From assembly GCA_036744635.1 (NCBI GenBank), contig DAIOHQ010000009.1:1-41016 (forward strand): a stretch of DNA of 41,016 nucleotides, in the 5' to 3' direction. The position numbers were made by a program, and so were the translations under genes. Below the pieces are notes generated by a model, which was not told the origin of the DNA, did not search any database, and saw only the letters and a program-made list of their open reading frames with translations. Below are positions 1-8,465 of this stretch, piece after piece (within the stretch, counting starts at the first letter, position 1; each line of letters begins with the position of its first letter). The stretch comes from DAIOHQ01 sp036744635. GTDB lineage: Bacteria; Planctomycetota; Phycisphaerae; Tepidisphaerales; Tepidisphaeraceae.

Positions 1-59
1 GTCTCGGAGTACCGCGACCTGTGGCACCCGGAAATTTCAAACTGACCCATTGCCCCTCC
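1..59. repeat. Partial copy of composite palindromic repeat (family C)
   Basis: The first bases match the right half of the full element at 1953-2077: a hairpin of the form GTCTCGGAGTACCGCGAC, then CTGTGGCACCC, then AAATTTCAAACTGACCCATT. The hairpin segment reads GTCTCGGAGTACCGCGAC here but its reverse complement in the other copy, so the inner hairpin is flipped relative to the outer arm. The left half lies outside the window. Confidence 0.75.
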
Positions 60-62
60 ATC

Positions 63-196
63 AATGTCCCACTTCCCACCATCTCGCCCCCATGTGGGAC
101 ATTGTGGGACATCGCATCAACCCATTCATTAGCAACGACTTACAACCGATTTTTTACCAAAAAATCAGCCAAATGTCCCACATCTCAAAATCACTC
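63..196 (+). repeat. TGGGACA/TGTCCCA element with hairpin, copy 1
   Basis: This copy matches 40691-40825 on the opposite strand over its whole length. Positions 86-123 match 40764-40801 with a single difference. It contains two TGTCCCA words at its ends and two TGGGACA words in the middle. An A/T hairpin (GATTTTTT, loop ACC, AAAAAATC) lies at about 153-172. It sits just beyond the 3' end of the glycosyltransferase gene at 231. A short open frame across it (50-268) is explained by the repeat and is not called as a gene. Function is unknown. Confidence 0.85.
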
Positions 197-230
197 GACA
201 ACTCCCACCGCGTCCTCGGCCATTCTCCCC

Positions 231-1232
231 TCACGCCGTGTGAGTCTCGGCATTTTTATATTCGATGATCCGCGCCCGCCGGCCGAGCAACCGGTTGCGA
301 TGATATTTGAGCTGGCCCAGCGCCTGCGGAATCTTTCCCAGCACGATGAAGAACGCGAAGATGCTCGCAAAGCGGCCGCTCATGCGGCGTCGGGCGCCCC
401 GGCGCACGCGGAACATCAGCAGCGGATACCCCGCCAGCAGCCCCAGCGACCAGCCGTACGTCGGCCACGCCGCGGCCAGGGCAACGAACGGAGTCGCCAG
501 CCCCCACAACCAGTTGCTGCGCACCTCGCGCACCCAGTGCCGCTCCGGCGGCGCCCCGTGCATGGCCGCGCCTTCGGCGTAGGCGTGCCCGGCCCGGATG
601 TTGCGCCGCCACCACTGGCCGAAGCGGGTCATCGCCGCATCGTGCAGCGTCATCTCCGCGTCGATGCGCAGAATCGTCCAATTCCGCGCCCGCAGGCGCA
701 CGCACAGCTCCGGCTCTTCACCGGCGATGATGGTCTCGTTGAAGCCGTCCACCTGCGTCAGTGCCCGCACGCGCATGGCCGCGTCGCCGCCGCAGGCTTT
801 GGCTTCGCCGATCGGCGTATCCCATTCCAGGTCGCACAGCAGGTTGTAGATGGATCTGTCGGGGAAGCGCTCGCGCCGCCGGCCGCAGACCACGCCCAGG
901 TTGACGTTGTCGTTCATGGTGCGCTCGGCCAGCGCCAGCCAGCCGTTGACGACTTCGCAGTCGCCATCCACGAATTGCACGAAGCGGGTATCGGGAGCGA
1001 GTCGCTGCAGCAATTCGAAGCCGGCATTGCGTGCCCGGGCGGCGGTGAAGGGGATCGACATGTCCAGCTCGACCACATCCGCGCCCCACTTGCGGGCGAG
1101 TTCGACGCTGCCATCGGTCGAGCCGGAATCGACATAGACAACCGCATGGCCGCGCCCGCACACCGATCGCAGGCACTGCTCGAGGCGCGCCCCTTCGTTG
1201 CGGCCGATGGCGACGACGCCCAGCTCAGACAT
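231..1232 (-). CDS. Family 2 glycosyltransferase
   Basis: This 333-residue protein probably transfers a sugar from a nucleotide-sugar donor during polysaccharide assembly. The GT-A core is visible: an N-terminal strand (GVVAIGRNEGARLEQCLRSV), the YVDSGSTDGSVE nucleotide-binding motif, FVDGDCEV as the DxD-type metal motif, and a GEEPELCVRLR acceptor-site motif. One or two hydrophobic segments near the C-terminus (WLWGLATPFVALAAAW and the following stretch) suggest membrane attachment. The start is placed at ATG 1232 because GGAGG lies about nine bases upstream; the frame stays open 21 bases further. It is the last gene of the minus-strand glycan locus. Donor and acceptor cannot be told from sequence. 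Confidence 0.9.
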   Translation of the reverse strand: MSELGVVAIGRNEGARLEQCLRSVCGRGHAVVYVDSGSTDGSVELARKWGADVVELDMSIPFTAARARNAGFELLQRLAPDTRFVQFVDGDCEVVNGWLALAERTMNDNVNLGVVCGRRRERFPDRSIYNLLCDLEWDTPIGEAKACGGDAAMRVRALTQVDGFNETIIAGEEPELCVRLRARNWTILRIDAEMTLHDAAMTRFGQWWRRNIRAGHAYAEGAAMHGAPPERHWVREVRSNWLWGLATPFVALAAAWPTYGWSLGLLAGYPLLMFRVRRGARRRMSGRFASIFAFFIVLGKIPQALGQLKYHRNRLLGRRARIIEYKNAETHTA

Positions 1233-1286
1233 CGCACCTCCGGGAGGATTCACCGCGGAGACGCAGAGAAGATGAAACAGGTGCGC

Positions 1287-1844
1287 TCATGGGTGCGGTA
1301 TAACTTTAGCCGGGATTCCCACCGCCGTCGCCCCCGCGGGAACGTCATTCAGCACCACCGCATTGGCGCCGATGGATGCGCCGGCGCCGATGGTGATACC
1401 CCCCAGCAGCTTCGCCCCGGCGCCGACGTTCACGCCCGCGCCCAGGCTCGGGGCGTCGAAAGGCTTCTCCAGCGAGCGGTTGCCCAGCGTCACGCCCTGG
1501 CGGATGATGCAGTCATCCCCGATCACGCTGCTGCCGTGAATCACGATGCCGGATTGGTGCTCGATGATCACCCGCCGGCCAAGTTTCACCGTGTAGGGCA
1601 GCTCGATGCCATAGCGATTGCGGCATTTGCGAAACAGACGGCGGTACAGCAGGCTGAACGGGGCGCGGAGAATCTTGTTGCCGATCGTCATCCGCCAGTT
1701 GCCAAAGCGATGCACGGCCACGGCGCGAAAGCCCGGTTTCGTCCAGTCCCGGCCATGGGCGATGTAATCTTCCCTGATCTGCGCCAACAGAGAGAGCGGG
1801 ACCGTGGCCGCTTGCGGGGGAGAGATTGTGACGGGGGCGGTCAT
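1287..1844 (-). CDS. Hexapeptide-repeat acetyltransferase, serine acetyltransferase-like
   Basis: This 185-residue protein is probably an acetyl-CoA-dependent O-acetyltransferase with a left-handed beta-helix. The C-terminal half shows the imperfect hexapeptide repeats typical of CysE-like enzymes (IVIHGSSVIGDDCIIRQGVT, then GAGVNVGAGAKLLGGITIGA, ending GATAVGIPAKVI). The N-terminal half is shorter than in true CysE. The chain resembles the serine-acetyltransferase-like proteins common in exopolysaccharide clusters, so acetylation of a sugar or lipid-linked glycan is more likely here than cysteine synthesis; that is inference from context. ATG 1844 is chosen because GGAGAG lies upstream and the preceding in-frame residues look non-coding. 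Confidence 0.85.
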   Translation of the reverse strand: MTAPVTISPPQAATVPLSLLAQIREDYIAHGRDWTKPGFRAVAVHRFGNWRMTIGNKILRAPFSLLYRRLFRKCRNRYGIELPYTVKLGRRVIIEHQSGIVIHGSSVIGDDCIIRQGVTLGNRSLEKPFDAPSLGAGVNVGAGAKLLGGITIGAGASIGANAVVLNDVPAGATAVGIPAKVIPHP

Positions 1845-1952
1845 GGGAAAGTGCTCTCCGGAAAGATTAACCGCCAAGCCGCGAAGATGCGAAGCAGGAG
1901 CGAGGAAGGCGTTGATACATGCCAATCTTCGCGCCCGGCGGCGGAGGGGAGT

Positions 1953-2077
1953 GGGTCAGTTTGGGTGCCACAGGTCGGCGTACTCGCAGACCTGTGTCTT
2001 ATTGCGTCGCTACGCGGCACAGGTCGCGGTACTCCGAGACCTGTGGCACCCAGAAATTTCAAACTGACCCATTGCCC
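1953..2077. repeat. Composite palindromic repeat (family C), full copy
   Basis: Outer arms GGGTCAGTTTGGGTGCC (1953-1969) and GGCACCC...TCAAACTGACCC (2045-2070) are inverted. Inside lie two smaller hairpins built from CACAGGTC/GACCTGTG. The element occupies the space between the GT2 gene ending at 2088 and the acetyltransferase starting at 1844. A half copy is at 1-59. Confidence 0.8.
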
Positions 2078-2087
2078 GGCGGCGGAG

Positions 2088-3044
2088 TTATGTTTTTCCT
2101 TTCATAAATACGCTGTGGCCGATGAAATCAAACAGCAATCTCGGCGGATCATTGTCAGGCTTCTGCTGGAGAAACCGCCGCAGCCGCCAAAGCGCGAATC
2201 CGATGGCCCAGGCCGCATCCGCGGCGGCGGCGTAGGCGATGTTGTAGTTCCGCGTGAAGAAGCGCCGCCGCGAGTCGAACCAGTAACCCGGCCGGCGCCT
2301 GGCCGGGCGCTTGGTATCGGTGACGCCCGAAGCCTGGCCAACCAAGTGTACCACCCGCGAGCTCGGCACATACCAGCAGCGCCAGCCCGCCCTGCGTGCG
2401 CGATAGCAGAAATCCACTTCCTCAAAGTACATGAAATAGCGCTCATCCAGCAGCCCGATCGCGTCAAACACCTCTTTGCGAATGATCATGCTGGCCCCGG
2501 CCACCCAGTCGGTCGCCGTATTGTGTTCCGCCGGAGGCGGGGCGATCTTCCACCGCGCCAGCAGCTTCGAGATCGGGCCGAAGCGCAGGCCGCCATCCAA
2601 CTCGCTGAGAACAGTTGGAAAACGAAAGGCCGAGCGCTGCGGCGTGCCATCGGGTTCTTCCAGGCGGCTGCCGGCAATGCCGGCCTTCGGATTCGCCTCC
2701 AGGAACGCCAGCAGTTCATGAATCGCGTTGGCGCGCACCACCGTATCCGGATTCAAAAGCAGCACGTACTTTGGTGGATCGTTGCCCGCCAGCGCCGGCC
2801 GGATGGCGGCATTGTTGCCGTAAGAAAACCCGCCGTTGATCGCCAGTCGAACGAACGTCGCCCAGGGCCAATCGTTCTGCCGCAGTGCCTCTTCAATGCG
2901 CCCGGCCGAATCATCCGGCGAGGCGTTGTCGGTGATCACCACGCGGGCATCCGGCAGTGTGCGCATCTCTTCCGCCACCGAGCGCACGCAGTCGATGGTG
3001 AGCTCGGCCGTGCGGTAGTTGACGATGACGATAAGCAGATGCAC
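2088..3044 (-). CDS. Family 2 glycosyltransferase, rhamnosyltransferase-like
   Basis: This 318-residue protein is a GT-A fold glycosyltransferase of the WbbL/rhamnosyltransferase-like branch of GT2. Visible motifs are LLIVIVNYRTAELTIDCVRS at the N-terminus, ITDNASPDDS, LLNPDTVV as the DxD-type motif, and GLLDERYFMYFEEVDFCYRA, the conserved acceptor/catalytic block with the EEVD motif. A GTG start at 3044 is chosen because the beta-strand characteristic of the fold begins there and the upstream gene stops at 3052, seven bases before it. The frame is open further upstream but those residues overlap the previous gene in another frame. It probably adds rhamnose or a related sugar to the repeat unit. 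Confidence 0.88.
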   Translation of the reverse strand: MHLLIVIVNYRTAELTIDCVRSVAEEMRTLPDARVVITDNASPDDSAGRIEEALRQNDWPWATFVRLAINGGFSYGNNAAIRPALAGNDPPKYVLLLNPDTVVRANAIHELLAFLEANPKAGIAGSRLEEPDGTPQRSAFRFPTVLSELDGGLRFGPISKLLARWKIAPPPAEHNTATDWVAGASMIIRKEVFDAIGLLDERYFMYFEEVDFCYRARRAGWRCWYVPSSRVVHLVGQASGVTDTKRPARRRPGYWFDSRRRFFTRNYNIAYAAAADAAWAIGFALWRLRRFLQQKPDNDPPRLLFDFIGHSVFMKGKT

Positions 3045-3051
3045 GTCAATA

Positions 3052-4293
3052 TTATCGGACAGCGCCCAGGGCCAGTTCAATGCGTTTTTCGTGGCAGGCG
3101 TCCAGGGTGTTGTTCCTGGCGGTGGCCAGGCCGTTTTCCAGCAGTTGCGAGAGCCTCGCACGGTCGTGACAGGCCGCGACGAAAGCGTCCGCCAGCGCTG
3201 CGATATCTCCGGTGGGGACCAGAATCGCGGCATCATTGTGCGCGATGAGGTCATCGGTCCCGGCGTTGCGATACATGATCAGCGCCAGCCCCCGCGCCAT
3301 CGCCAGCAGCACGTTGCGGCTGATTTCCGCGGTAAGATTCGTCACCACCATGACGTGAGCCGGCCACCATGTGTCGAACAGCGCATCCCCATACGGCACG
3401 GTGCCGAGGAAGCGGACGCAGTCAGCGAGCTTCAGTTCATCGGTCAGCTTGGCAAAGGCCGCGAGGTCTTCACCCTCGCCGAGGATGTCGAGACGGAGAT
3501 CGGCGCCGCGTGCCCGAGCCGCCGCCATCGCCCGCAGCACGTGGTCGGTCGCCTTGATCCTGATCTGCCGGCCGGCCACGATCAGCCGCAGCGGTTGCGC
3601 CGTGTCCAGAATCGCCTGCTTGCGCTCGGCAAGCTGCGCTGGAGTGATCAGTGTTTCGGCTTTTACAAACGTTCGGTGAAACGTATGGCAGCGGGAACTC
3701 CACTGTGCTTTGAAGCGCTCGACCACGGAGGCGTTATGGGCGAACACGACATCGGCTTCTGCGACGGCGCGGCGGCAGAATTTTTCAAACCGTCCCACCG
3801 CGATGCGCTTTCCCACGCGCTTCAGCGGGTTTCGTTCATTGCTCGCGTTCAACTCAAGGCGCGGGAACGGATCGGCCCCGTCGAACGCCCAAATCCGCTT
3901 CCTGCCAGCCGCAAGCGGCCAGACCACCTGCCCGAGAGCGACCGGATGCCCGCCATAGTCGGCCTGCACGATATCGCTTCGCGCGATCGCCTGGCGCAGC
4001 CGCTGGCGCAGCGCGCCGCGCACCTGGAGAAACGATTTGGCGGAAATGTAATGCGGCAGCGGGATGTACTCGAATCCTTCGCCGGCCGGATCGATCTCAA
4101 CCGAGTTGAAGCTGCCGCTGGCCGCGTTGTCCAGCTTCTCCACCAGCGGGGTCGCGACGATCAAATTCACCCCCCGCGCCCGCAAGGCGCGGCACTGGGC
4201 CCGCAGATCTTCCAGCCACATGTCGCCGATCAGAAACGTCCCCGGCGATGCCGACCGGCCAAACGGAACATGGTTCACCAGCAGATAGTTCAC
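3052..4293 (-). CDS. Family 4 (GT-B) glycosyltransferase
   Basis: This 413-residue protein has a two-domain GT-B layout. The N-terminal half contains NYLLVNHVPFGRS and the acceptor-side Rossmann fold. The C-terminal half begins near PLRLIVAGRQIRIKATDHVL and carries LDILGEGEDL, VRFLGTVPYGDALF and NVLLAMARGLALIMYRNAGT followed by an ILVPTGD stretch, the usual donor-binding region. The first Glu of the EX7E motif is not obvious, so it is a divergent member. GTG 4293 is chosen because it overlaps the stop of the upstream membrane transferase as GTGA, indicating translational coupling. Sugar specificity is unknown. Confidence 0.85.
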   Translation of the reverse strand: MNYLLVNHVPFGRSASPGTFLIGDMWLEDLRAQCRALRARGVNLIVATPLVEKLDNAASGSFNSVEIDPAGEGFEYIPLPHYISAKSFLQVRGALRQRLRQAIARSDIVQADYGGHPVALGQVVWPLAAGRKRIWAFDGADPFPRLELNASNERNPLKRVGKRIAVGRFEKFCRRAVAEADVVFAHNASVVERFKAQWSSRCHTFHRTFVKAETLITPAQLAERKQAILDTAQPLRLIVAGRQIRIKATDHVLRAMAAARARGADLRLDILGEGEDLAAFAKLTDELKLADCVRFLGTVPYGDALFDTWWPAHVMVVTNLTAEISRNVLLAMARGLALIMYRNAGTDDLIAHNDAAILVPTGDIAALADAFVAACHDRARLSQLLENGLATARNNTLDACHEKRIELALGAVR

Positions 4294-5705
4294 GCCGCCG
4301 CTTCCGCGAGTTTGGAGTTGGCATGATGCGTTCCCAGCACCCTGTCGCACAGCGTCGCCAGCAGCAGCCCGCCGAGGCAGAATTGCAGCGGCTCAAACGG
4401 AATCGTAAACCGCGCCGCGGTGATCGTCAGGCAGTACAGCAGCAGGCACGATCCAATCACCAGCCCCGGATAAGCCAGCGACCACCGCTGGCGAATCGCC
4501 AGCAGCAGTCCCCCGGCCGTCAACGTCAACAGCACGGCGCGCGAGACGATGTAGACGATCGAGCTGGACTTGGGATTGTCGTAATCGATCCAGATCGTTT
4601 TGTAGAGCCGGATGAAGCAAAGCTCCACGTACCGTTTCGGATGCGCCTTCATCCAGGTGGTGGAAATATCCTTGAAGATCGCCTCGCGCCTGGCCTCGGG
4701 CTGGCCTTTCAGCAGCGCCCGCTGCCCGGGCGTGAGCATGGCATACTGGTGCGGAACATCCCGGTCGCGCAGGTCGTCGCCGAGGGAAAACCCTTCGTCC
4801 TGAAACTGTTGAAGCTGCGCCGCCGTCGCCTGCACGCGGTCCGTGCCGGTCGCGAAGTTGTTGTTCCCCTTCCAGAAGTTCACCCAGAACGTGCTCTTGA
4901 TCGGGATCCACTGGCCGTGAACGCGATGGTTGCGCAGCGTCCACGGGCCGATAATGACCAGCGCCGCGACAAGCAGAATCGCCGCGTTTCGCAGCCGGAT
5001 CGAAAGCGAAAGATTGCGGCAGGCAAGGATCAGCAAACCGCTCAACGCCACAATTGGCAGCAGCACCGGCTCGGTCAGTGCCGACAGCACTCCGATGACG
5101 CTGAAAGCCACCCAGGGCAACAGCCGCCCGGCACGAACGGACCGGTAGTACAGCAGAATGATCGCGGTCGTTCCCGCGGTGATCAGGGTGATCGCCTGGG
5201 CGTGCGAAGGCGCATAAATCTGCGTCGGCCAGACCGCGCACATTCCCGCGGCCAGCAGGGCGACTATTGCGCTTCCGCCCAGCACGCGGGTCAGGGAATA
5301 GGTGAGCCAGATGCCCAGCGCCCCAATCAGGGCATTGAACGTCATGATGGCGACATAGGCGGCGGGGGTGTCGAGTACGTAATCCCCCATACGGTGGTCT
5401 CCGAAGACCCAGATGAACGCGCTCAAGATAAACGGGTAGGGCGGCGACTGGACGCTGGTGGGGCCAAAAGAGTTGAAATCCCCAAAGGAAAAACCCAATC
5501 CATTGATCAGCGCCAGCGCGATCGCTCGATGTTCCATGGCGCCGGGGTTTTCCCAACTGCGCAGGTACAGGATCACGCCCATGCGCAAGGCGAAGCCCAG
5601 CAGCATGATCGCGCCCAGCACAAACGCGATGCTATCGCGGCCATCGACGGATGACTCGCCGGCGCGCGAATACTCCAGGGTGGGTGGCGCACTGGCGGAC
5701 GGCAT
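4290..5705 (-). CDS. Polytopic membrane glycosyltransferase, ArnT/PMT (GT39/GT83)-like
   Basis: This 471-residue protein has about ten hydrophobic segments and the arrangement of lipid-linked sugar transferases of the PMT/RgtA superfamily. After the first membrane helix (FVLGAIMLLGFALRMGVIL) a periplasmic loop follows, with GLGFSFGDFNSFGPTSVQSP and then PPYPFILSAFIWVFG, as in this superfamily. It would use a polyprenyl-phosphate sugar as donor, which fits the GtrB-like donor-making enzyme encoded at 7230-8273. ATG 5705 overlaps the stop codon of the upstream gene as TGATG with GGAGGG just upstream; a GTG one codon earlier is the alternative. Confidence 0.82.
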   Translation of the reverse strand: MPSASAPPTLEYSRAGESSVDGRDSIAFVLGAIMLLGFALRMGVILYLRSWENPGAMEHRAIALALINGLGFSFGDFNSFGPTSVQSPPYPFILSAFIWVFGDHRMGDYVLDTPAAYVAIMTFNALIGALGIWLTYSLTRVLGGSAIVALLAAGMCAVWPTQIYAPSHAQAITLITAGTTAIILLYYRSVRAGRLLPWVAFSVIGVLSALTEPVLLPIVALSGLLILACRNLSLSIRLRNAAILLVAALVIIGPWTLRNHRVHGQWIPIKSTFWVNFWKGNNNFATGTDRVQATAAQLQQFQDEGFSLGDDLRDRDVPHQYAMLTPGQRALLKGQPEARREAIFKDISTTWMKAHPKRYVELCFIRLYKTIWIDYDNPKSSSIVYIVSRAVLLTLTAGGLLLAIRQRWSLAYPGLVIGSCLLLYCLTITAARFTIPFEPLQFCLGGLLLATLCDRVLGTHHANSKLAEAAA

Positions 5706-7087
5706 CACATCCCTCCGACGGCATCAAGCTGCGGGCGGCGCGGCGGCACGTCAAACCCGGTCCGTACCGGCCGCTGCTGCAGGCGCTGCGCCATCGGCAT
5801 CTTATCCAGGTAGATGTCGATCATGCTGACGGCGAAGGCAAGCATCAGGAGGAACATCGCGGTATACGAAGCCGCCGCCCAGACCGTGTACATGCCCACC
5901 ATGCAGCCCAGCACACTGGCCACCGCCACCGCCAGCGGCAGACGCTGCTCGTGGCTGCGGCAGAGACCAAACGCCTTGACCGCACGATGCGCCAGGGCAA
6001 CCGGCAGCAGCAGCCACAGGATCATGCAGGGATATCCATAACGCAGGGCGAAGACCAGATAGGCGTTGTCCACGCTGTCGAGATTCAGCTCCTTGGGAAT
6101 GTTGCGGCCGAAGCCGAACATGCCGGCCTGCGGAATCATCCGCACCGAGTGCTGCACGATCAGCGCCCGGTTGCGGAAGCTGCCTTCCAGCGTGCCCAGC
6201 GACCTGCTGTTGGCGCTGCTGGTGCTGAGCAGGCCGATCGTCAGCATCACGCTGCCGAAGATCATCAAGACCACCACGCTGGTCAGCATGGTGCGAACGG
6301 TCCTCACCCGCGTCAGCGCCCAGTAGATGGCGATGGCCGCCAGCGCCGCGGCGTAGGGGGTGAAGCTCATCGACGTGCCCAGGGCGATGGCGGCGGCGAC
6401 GATCGCATAGCGGACGGTGTAATTCTTGAGCCCGACGCCCGAAGTCTTCGCCAGCACGACGATCAATCCAATCATCAGCAGGCAGGCCATCCCGAAATGG
6501 ATCGGATGGGCAAAGGAGACCATGGCGCGGAAGAAGCCGAACCGCCGCAGGGCCATCATGTTTTTCCCCTCATCGTAAATCTGCAGCTTGGCCAGCAGAT
6601 CCACGTAAGAGTGCGGCCAGAGGCGCAGCTCGATCAGGGAAAAGGCCGCGATGACGAAGACGCAGGTCATCAGAACGTTCAGCAGGTCGCGCCGGGTGCG
6701 CGCCTCCTGAAAAACCAGCCGCGCGACGAAGTACGGAAGAATCCACGAATACATCTCGCTGCCAAAGGTGCTGACGCCCGTCCAGTAATGATCGGCGACC
6801 ATCGCGGCGCACACCGTCTCGGCGGTGATCAGCACCACGATCATGTCCACCATGTTCCAACGGAAGCGATACCCCTCGAAGCCCTTGAGACACAGCCCGG
6901 CAAAAATGCCCAGGATGGCGCCCCCCTGGCTGGTGACGTCGGGAAGGTATTCCAGCGGGATCGGCCGCACCGCCGCCGTGAGCATGATCACGGGAAGGTA
7001 GACATACGCGAATCCCGCTCCCGCGCTGCGGTACATCGTGACGAAAAACGCCACGAGAAACAGCGAACCTATGAACAGAATATTCAT
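5705..7087 (-). CDS. O-antigen polymerase/ligase-like membrane protein
   Basis: This 460-residue, very hydrophobic protein has about ten to twelve predicted membrane segments (for example NILFIGSLFLVAFFVTMY at the N-terminus) and a large soluble loop after the middle (SMSFTPYAAA... to GFGRNIPKELNLDSVDNAYL). The late GMFGFGRNIP...VDNAYLVFALRYGYP stretch matches the Wzy_C-like pattern of O-antigen ligases and polymerases (G.G.....HN or DN followed by an aromatic-rich helix). It probably polymerises or transfers the glycan on the outer face of the inner membrane. No strong ribosome site is seen before ATG 7087. Polymerase and ligase cannot be told apart. Confidence 0.78.
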   Translation of the reverse strand: MNILFIGSLFLVAFFVTMYRSAGAGFAYVYLPVIMLTAAVRPIPLEYLPDVTSQGGAILGIFAGLCLKGFEGYRFRWNMVDMIVVLITAETVCAAMVADHYWTGVSTFGSEMYSWILPYFVARLVFQEARTRRDLLNVLMTCVFVIAAFSLIELRLWPHSYVDLLAKLQIYDEGKNMMALRRFGFFRAMVSFAHPIHFGMACLLMIGLIVVLAKTSGVGLKNYTVRYAIVAAAIALGTSMSFTPYAAALAAIAIYWALTRVRTVRTMLTSVVVLMIFGSVMLTIGLLSTSSANSRSLGTLEGSFRNRALIVQHSVRMIPQAGMFGFGRNIPKELNLDSVDNAYLVFALRYGYPCMILWLLLPVALAHRAVKAFGLCRSHEQRLPLAVAVASVLGCMVGMYTVWAAASYTAMFLLMLAFAVSMIDIYLDKMPMAQRLQQRPVRTGFDVPPRRPQLDAVGGM

Positions 7088-7116
7088 CCGCGATTGCCTT
7101 CTTTAATTCACGATCG

Positions 7117-7193
7117 CTGTCATCTGAGGTACTCCGAAGGATCTGGACTGGTTTGCCGATCCATCCAGATTCCTCGGAGTACCTCAGAATGAC
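7117..7193. repeat. 76-bp dispersed palindrome (family A), copy 1
   Basis: The inverted arms are of the form GTCATCTGAGGTACTCCGAA... and ...TCGGAGTACCTCAGAATGAC. Similar copies are at 12751-12826 and 31793-31868. It sits between the membrane protein gene at 5705-7087 and the GtrB-like gene at 7230-8273, so it may affect readthrough between them. Confidence 0.88.
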
Positions 7194-7229
7194 ACCAATC
7201 GCCTCAGGCCCCAATTTACGGCTTTGTGT

Positions 7230-8273
7230 TCATTGCGGACCAACGCTTGCCTGTTGCGCCGGAAGCGCTGGTGCGGAAATCTTGTTTGTTTGCGCGGGCG
7301 AATGCGCCTGCTGGCCTTCAATGATGCTGGCGATGAGGAACGTCGGCCGGCCTTTGACCTCCAGGAATATCCGGGCCAGGTATTCGCCAATGATACCAAG
7401 AGAGATCATCTGAATCGAGGAGGTAAACAGGATCAGGCAGGCAGTCGTCGCCCAGCCGCGCAAAGTCTTTACGTCATAAATCTTTGCGATGATCACCCAA
7501 ACCGCCAGGAGAACGGACAAGAGCACGCTCACCACCCCCAGCCGGGTTACGATTTTCAGCGGCGTGCTGCTGAAGCTGACGAGCCCATCCATGGCCAGCT
7601 TGATCAGCGCTTTGAAGGTATATTGCGGAACCCCGGCCTGCCGGGCATCCCGCTCATATTCGACACCCACCTGCTTCAGTCCGATCCACGTGCGCAGGCC
7701 GCGGACAAAGCGCTGCTGTTCGGGAAGATTGTTCAGCAAGTCAACGGCCGCCCGATCCATCAGGCAAAAGTCGCCGGAATCCAGCGGAATCTTCAAATCG
7801 CTGATCGCGGCCAGCAGGCGATAAAACGCCCAATACGCCATCCGCTTGCCGAACCATTCCTTGCGCTTCTGCCGGATCGCGTAGACAACCTGAAATCCTT
7901 CCCGCCATTTGGCGAGAAATTGCGGCAGCGTTTCCGGCGGGTCCTGCAGGTCGCAATCCATCAGCGCAACCACGTCCCCGCGCGCAACCGTCAGCCCGGC
8001 AGTGATGGCAGCCTGATGCCCGAAATTTCGCGCCAGATGGACAACCCGAACGTGCGCATCCTGCGCCGCAAATCGGTTGAGAATTTCCGGCGTCGCATCC
8101 CGGCTGCCGTCGTTGACAAAAATCAGCTCGTAATTCAGTCCCCACTGCGCCAGCGCCGGGCCCATCGCCGTAAAGCGCGCGAACGTCAGCGGCAGCACCT
8201 CTTCCTCGTTGTAGGCGGGAAGAACGATGCTGAGCAGCGCGGGTGAATGATTATCGGTCGTGTTCTGCGTCAT
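7230..8273 (-). CDS. Polyprenyl-phosphate sugar transferase (GT2, GtrB/DPM1-like)
   Basis: This 347-residue protein probably makes a polyprenyl-phosphate-linked monosaccharide from a nucleotide sugar. GT2 motifs are clear: LLSIVLPAYNEEEVLPLT, FVNDGSRDATPEIL, ARNFGHQAAITAGL, DCDLQDPPE as the DxD region, and DSGDFCLMDR, which marks the DPM1/GtrB branch. Two C-terminal membrane helices (about residues 225-295) follow, as in GtrB and ArnC. Its product is the expected donor for the ArnT/PMT-like enzyme at 4290-5705. ATG 8273 starts MTQNTT; the upstream frame is open for eleven codons without good coding character. The Pro/Gln-rich C-terminal tail is likely flexible. Confidence 0.9.
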   Translation of the reverse strand: MTQNTTDNHSPALLSIVLPAYNEEEVLPLTFARFTAMGPALAQWGLNYELIFVNDGSRDATPEILNRFAAQDAHVRVVHLARNFGHQAAITAGLTVARGDVVALMDCDLQDPPETLPQFLAKWREGFQVVYAIRQKRKEWFGKRMAYWAFYRLLAAISDLKIPLDSGDFCLMDRAAVDLLNNLPEQQRFVRGLRTWIGLKQVGVEYERDARQAGVPQYTFKALIKLAMDGLVSFSSTPLKIVTRLGVVSVLLSVLLAVWVIIAKIYDVKTLRGWATTACLILFTSSIQMISLGIIGEYLARIFLEVKGRPTFLIASIIEGQQAHSPAQTNKISAPALPAQQASVGPQ

Positions 8274-8330
8274 GGCGTACCACTGATACCTGCGGCCTCC
8301 ACTCATTTATCGACCATTCATCCCCTCCCC

Positions 8331-8461
8331 GTAGCACGGGTTTTCAACCCGTGCCGAATACCTTTCCCTCTCAACCGGCGCTGCATTTCTCGTGGCACGG
8401 GCAACCTGCCCGTGCATCCGCCGCCTTAGCGGCCTGCGCATGGGCTGGTAGCCCATGCCAC
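8331..8461. repeat. Cluster of three REP-like hairpins with GTAG/GTGG heads
   Basis: Three 24-nt units lie in the 192-bp gap between two genes. 8331-8354 (+) has a GTAG head and a CACGGGT/ACCCGTG stem. 8392-8415 (+) has a GTGG head and a CACGGGC/GCCCGTG stem. 8438-8461 (-) has a GTGG head and a CATGGGCT/AGCCCATG stem. The 5' GTAG/GTGG next to a hairpin is the known layout of REP sequences recognised by RAYT (TnpA-REP) proteins; assignment to that class is inference. Confidence 0.8.
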
Positions 8462-8465
8462 GACT

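Noticed and set aside
50..268. Small plus-strand frame near the start and a matching minus-strand frame at 40745-40960
   Set aside because: Both share the translated words PMWDI.GHRINP only because both cover the TGGGACA element. No ribosome site precedes them. They are explained by the repeat.
21..3248. Plus-strand open frame of more than 1000 codons
   Set aside because: It runs antisense to three clearly recognisable glycosyltransferase/acetyltransferase genes, and its translation is a Arg/His/Gln-rich composition without any family motif. It results from GC-rich codon bias on the opposite strand.
4248..7192. Two long plus-strand frames (4248-5654 and 5651-7192)
   Set aside because: Both are antisense to the two membrane glycan proteins, have Arg/Gln/His-rich composition, and have no ribosome site at their starts.
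8331..8461. Regularly sized 24-nt units considered as a CRISPR array
   Set aside because: The units differ in sequence and orientation, are themselves hairpins, and the spacers are of unequal size. No cas genes are present.
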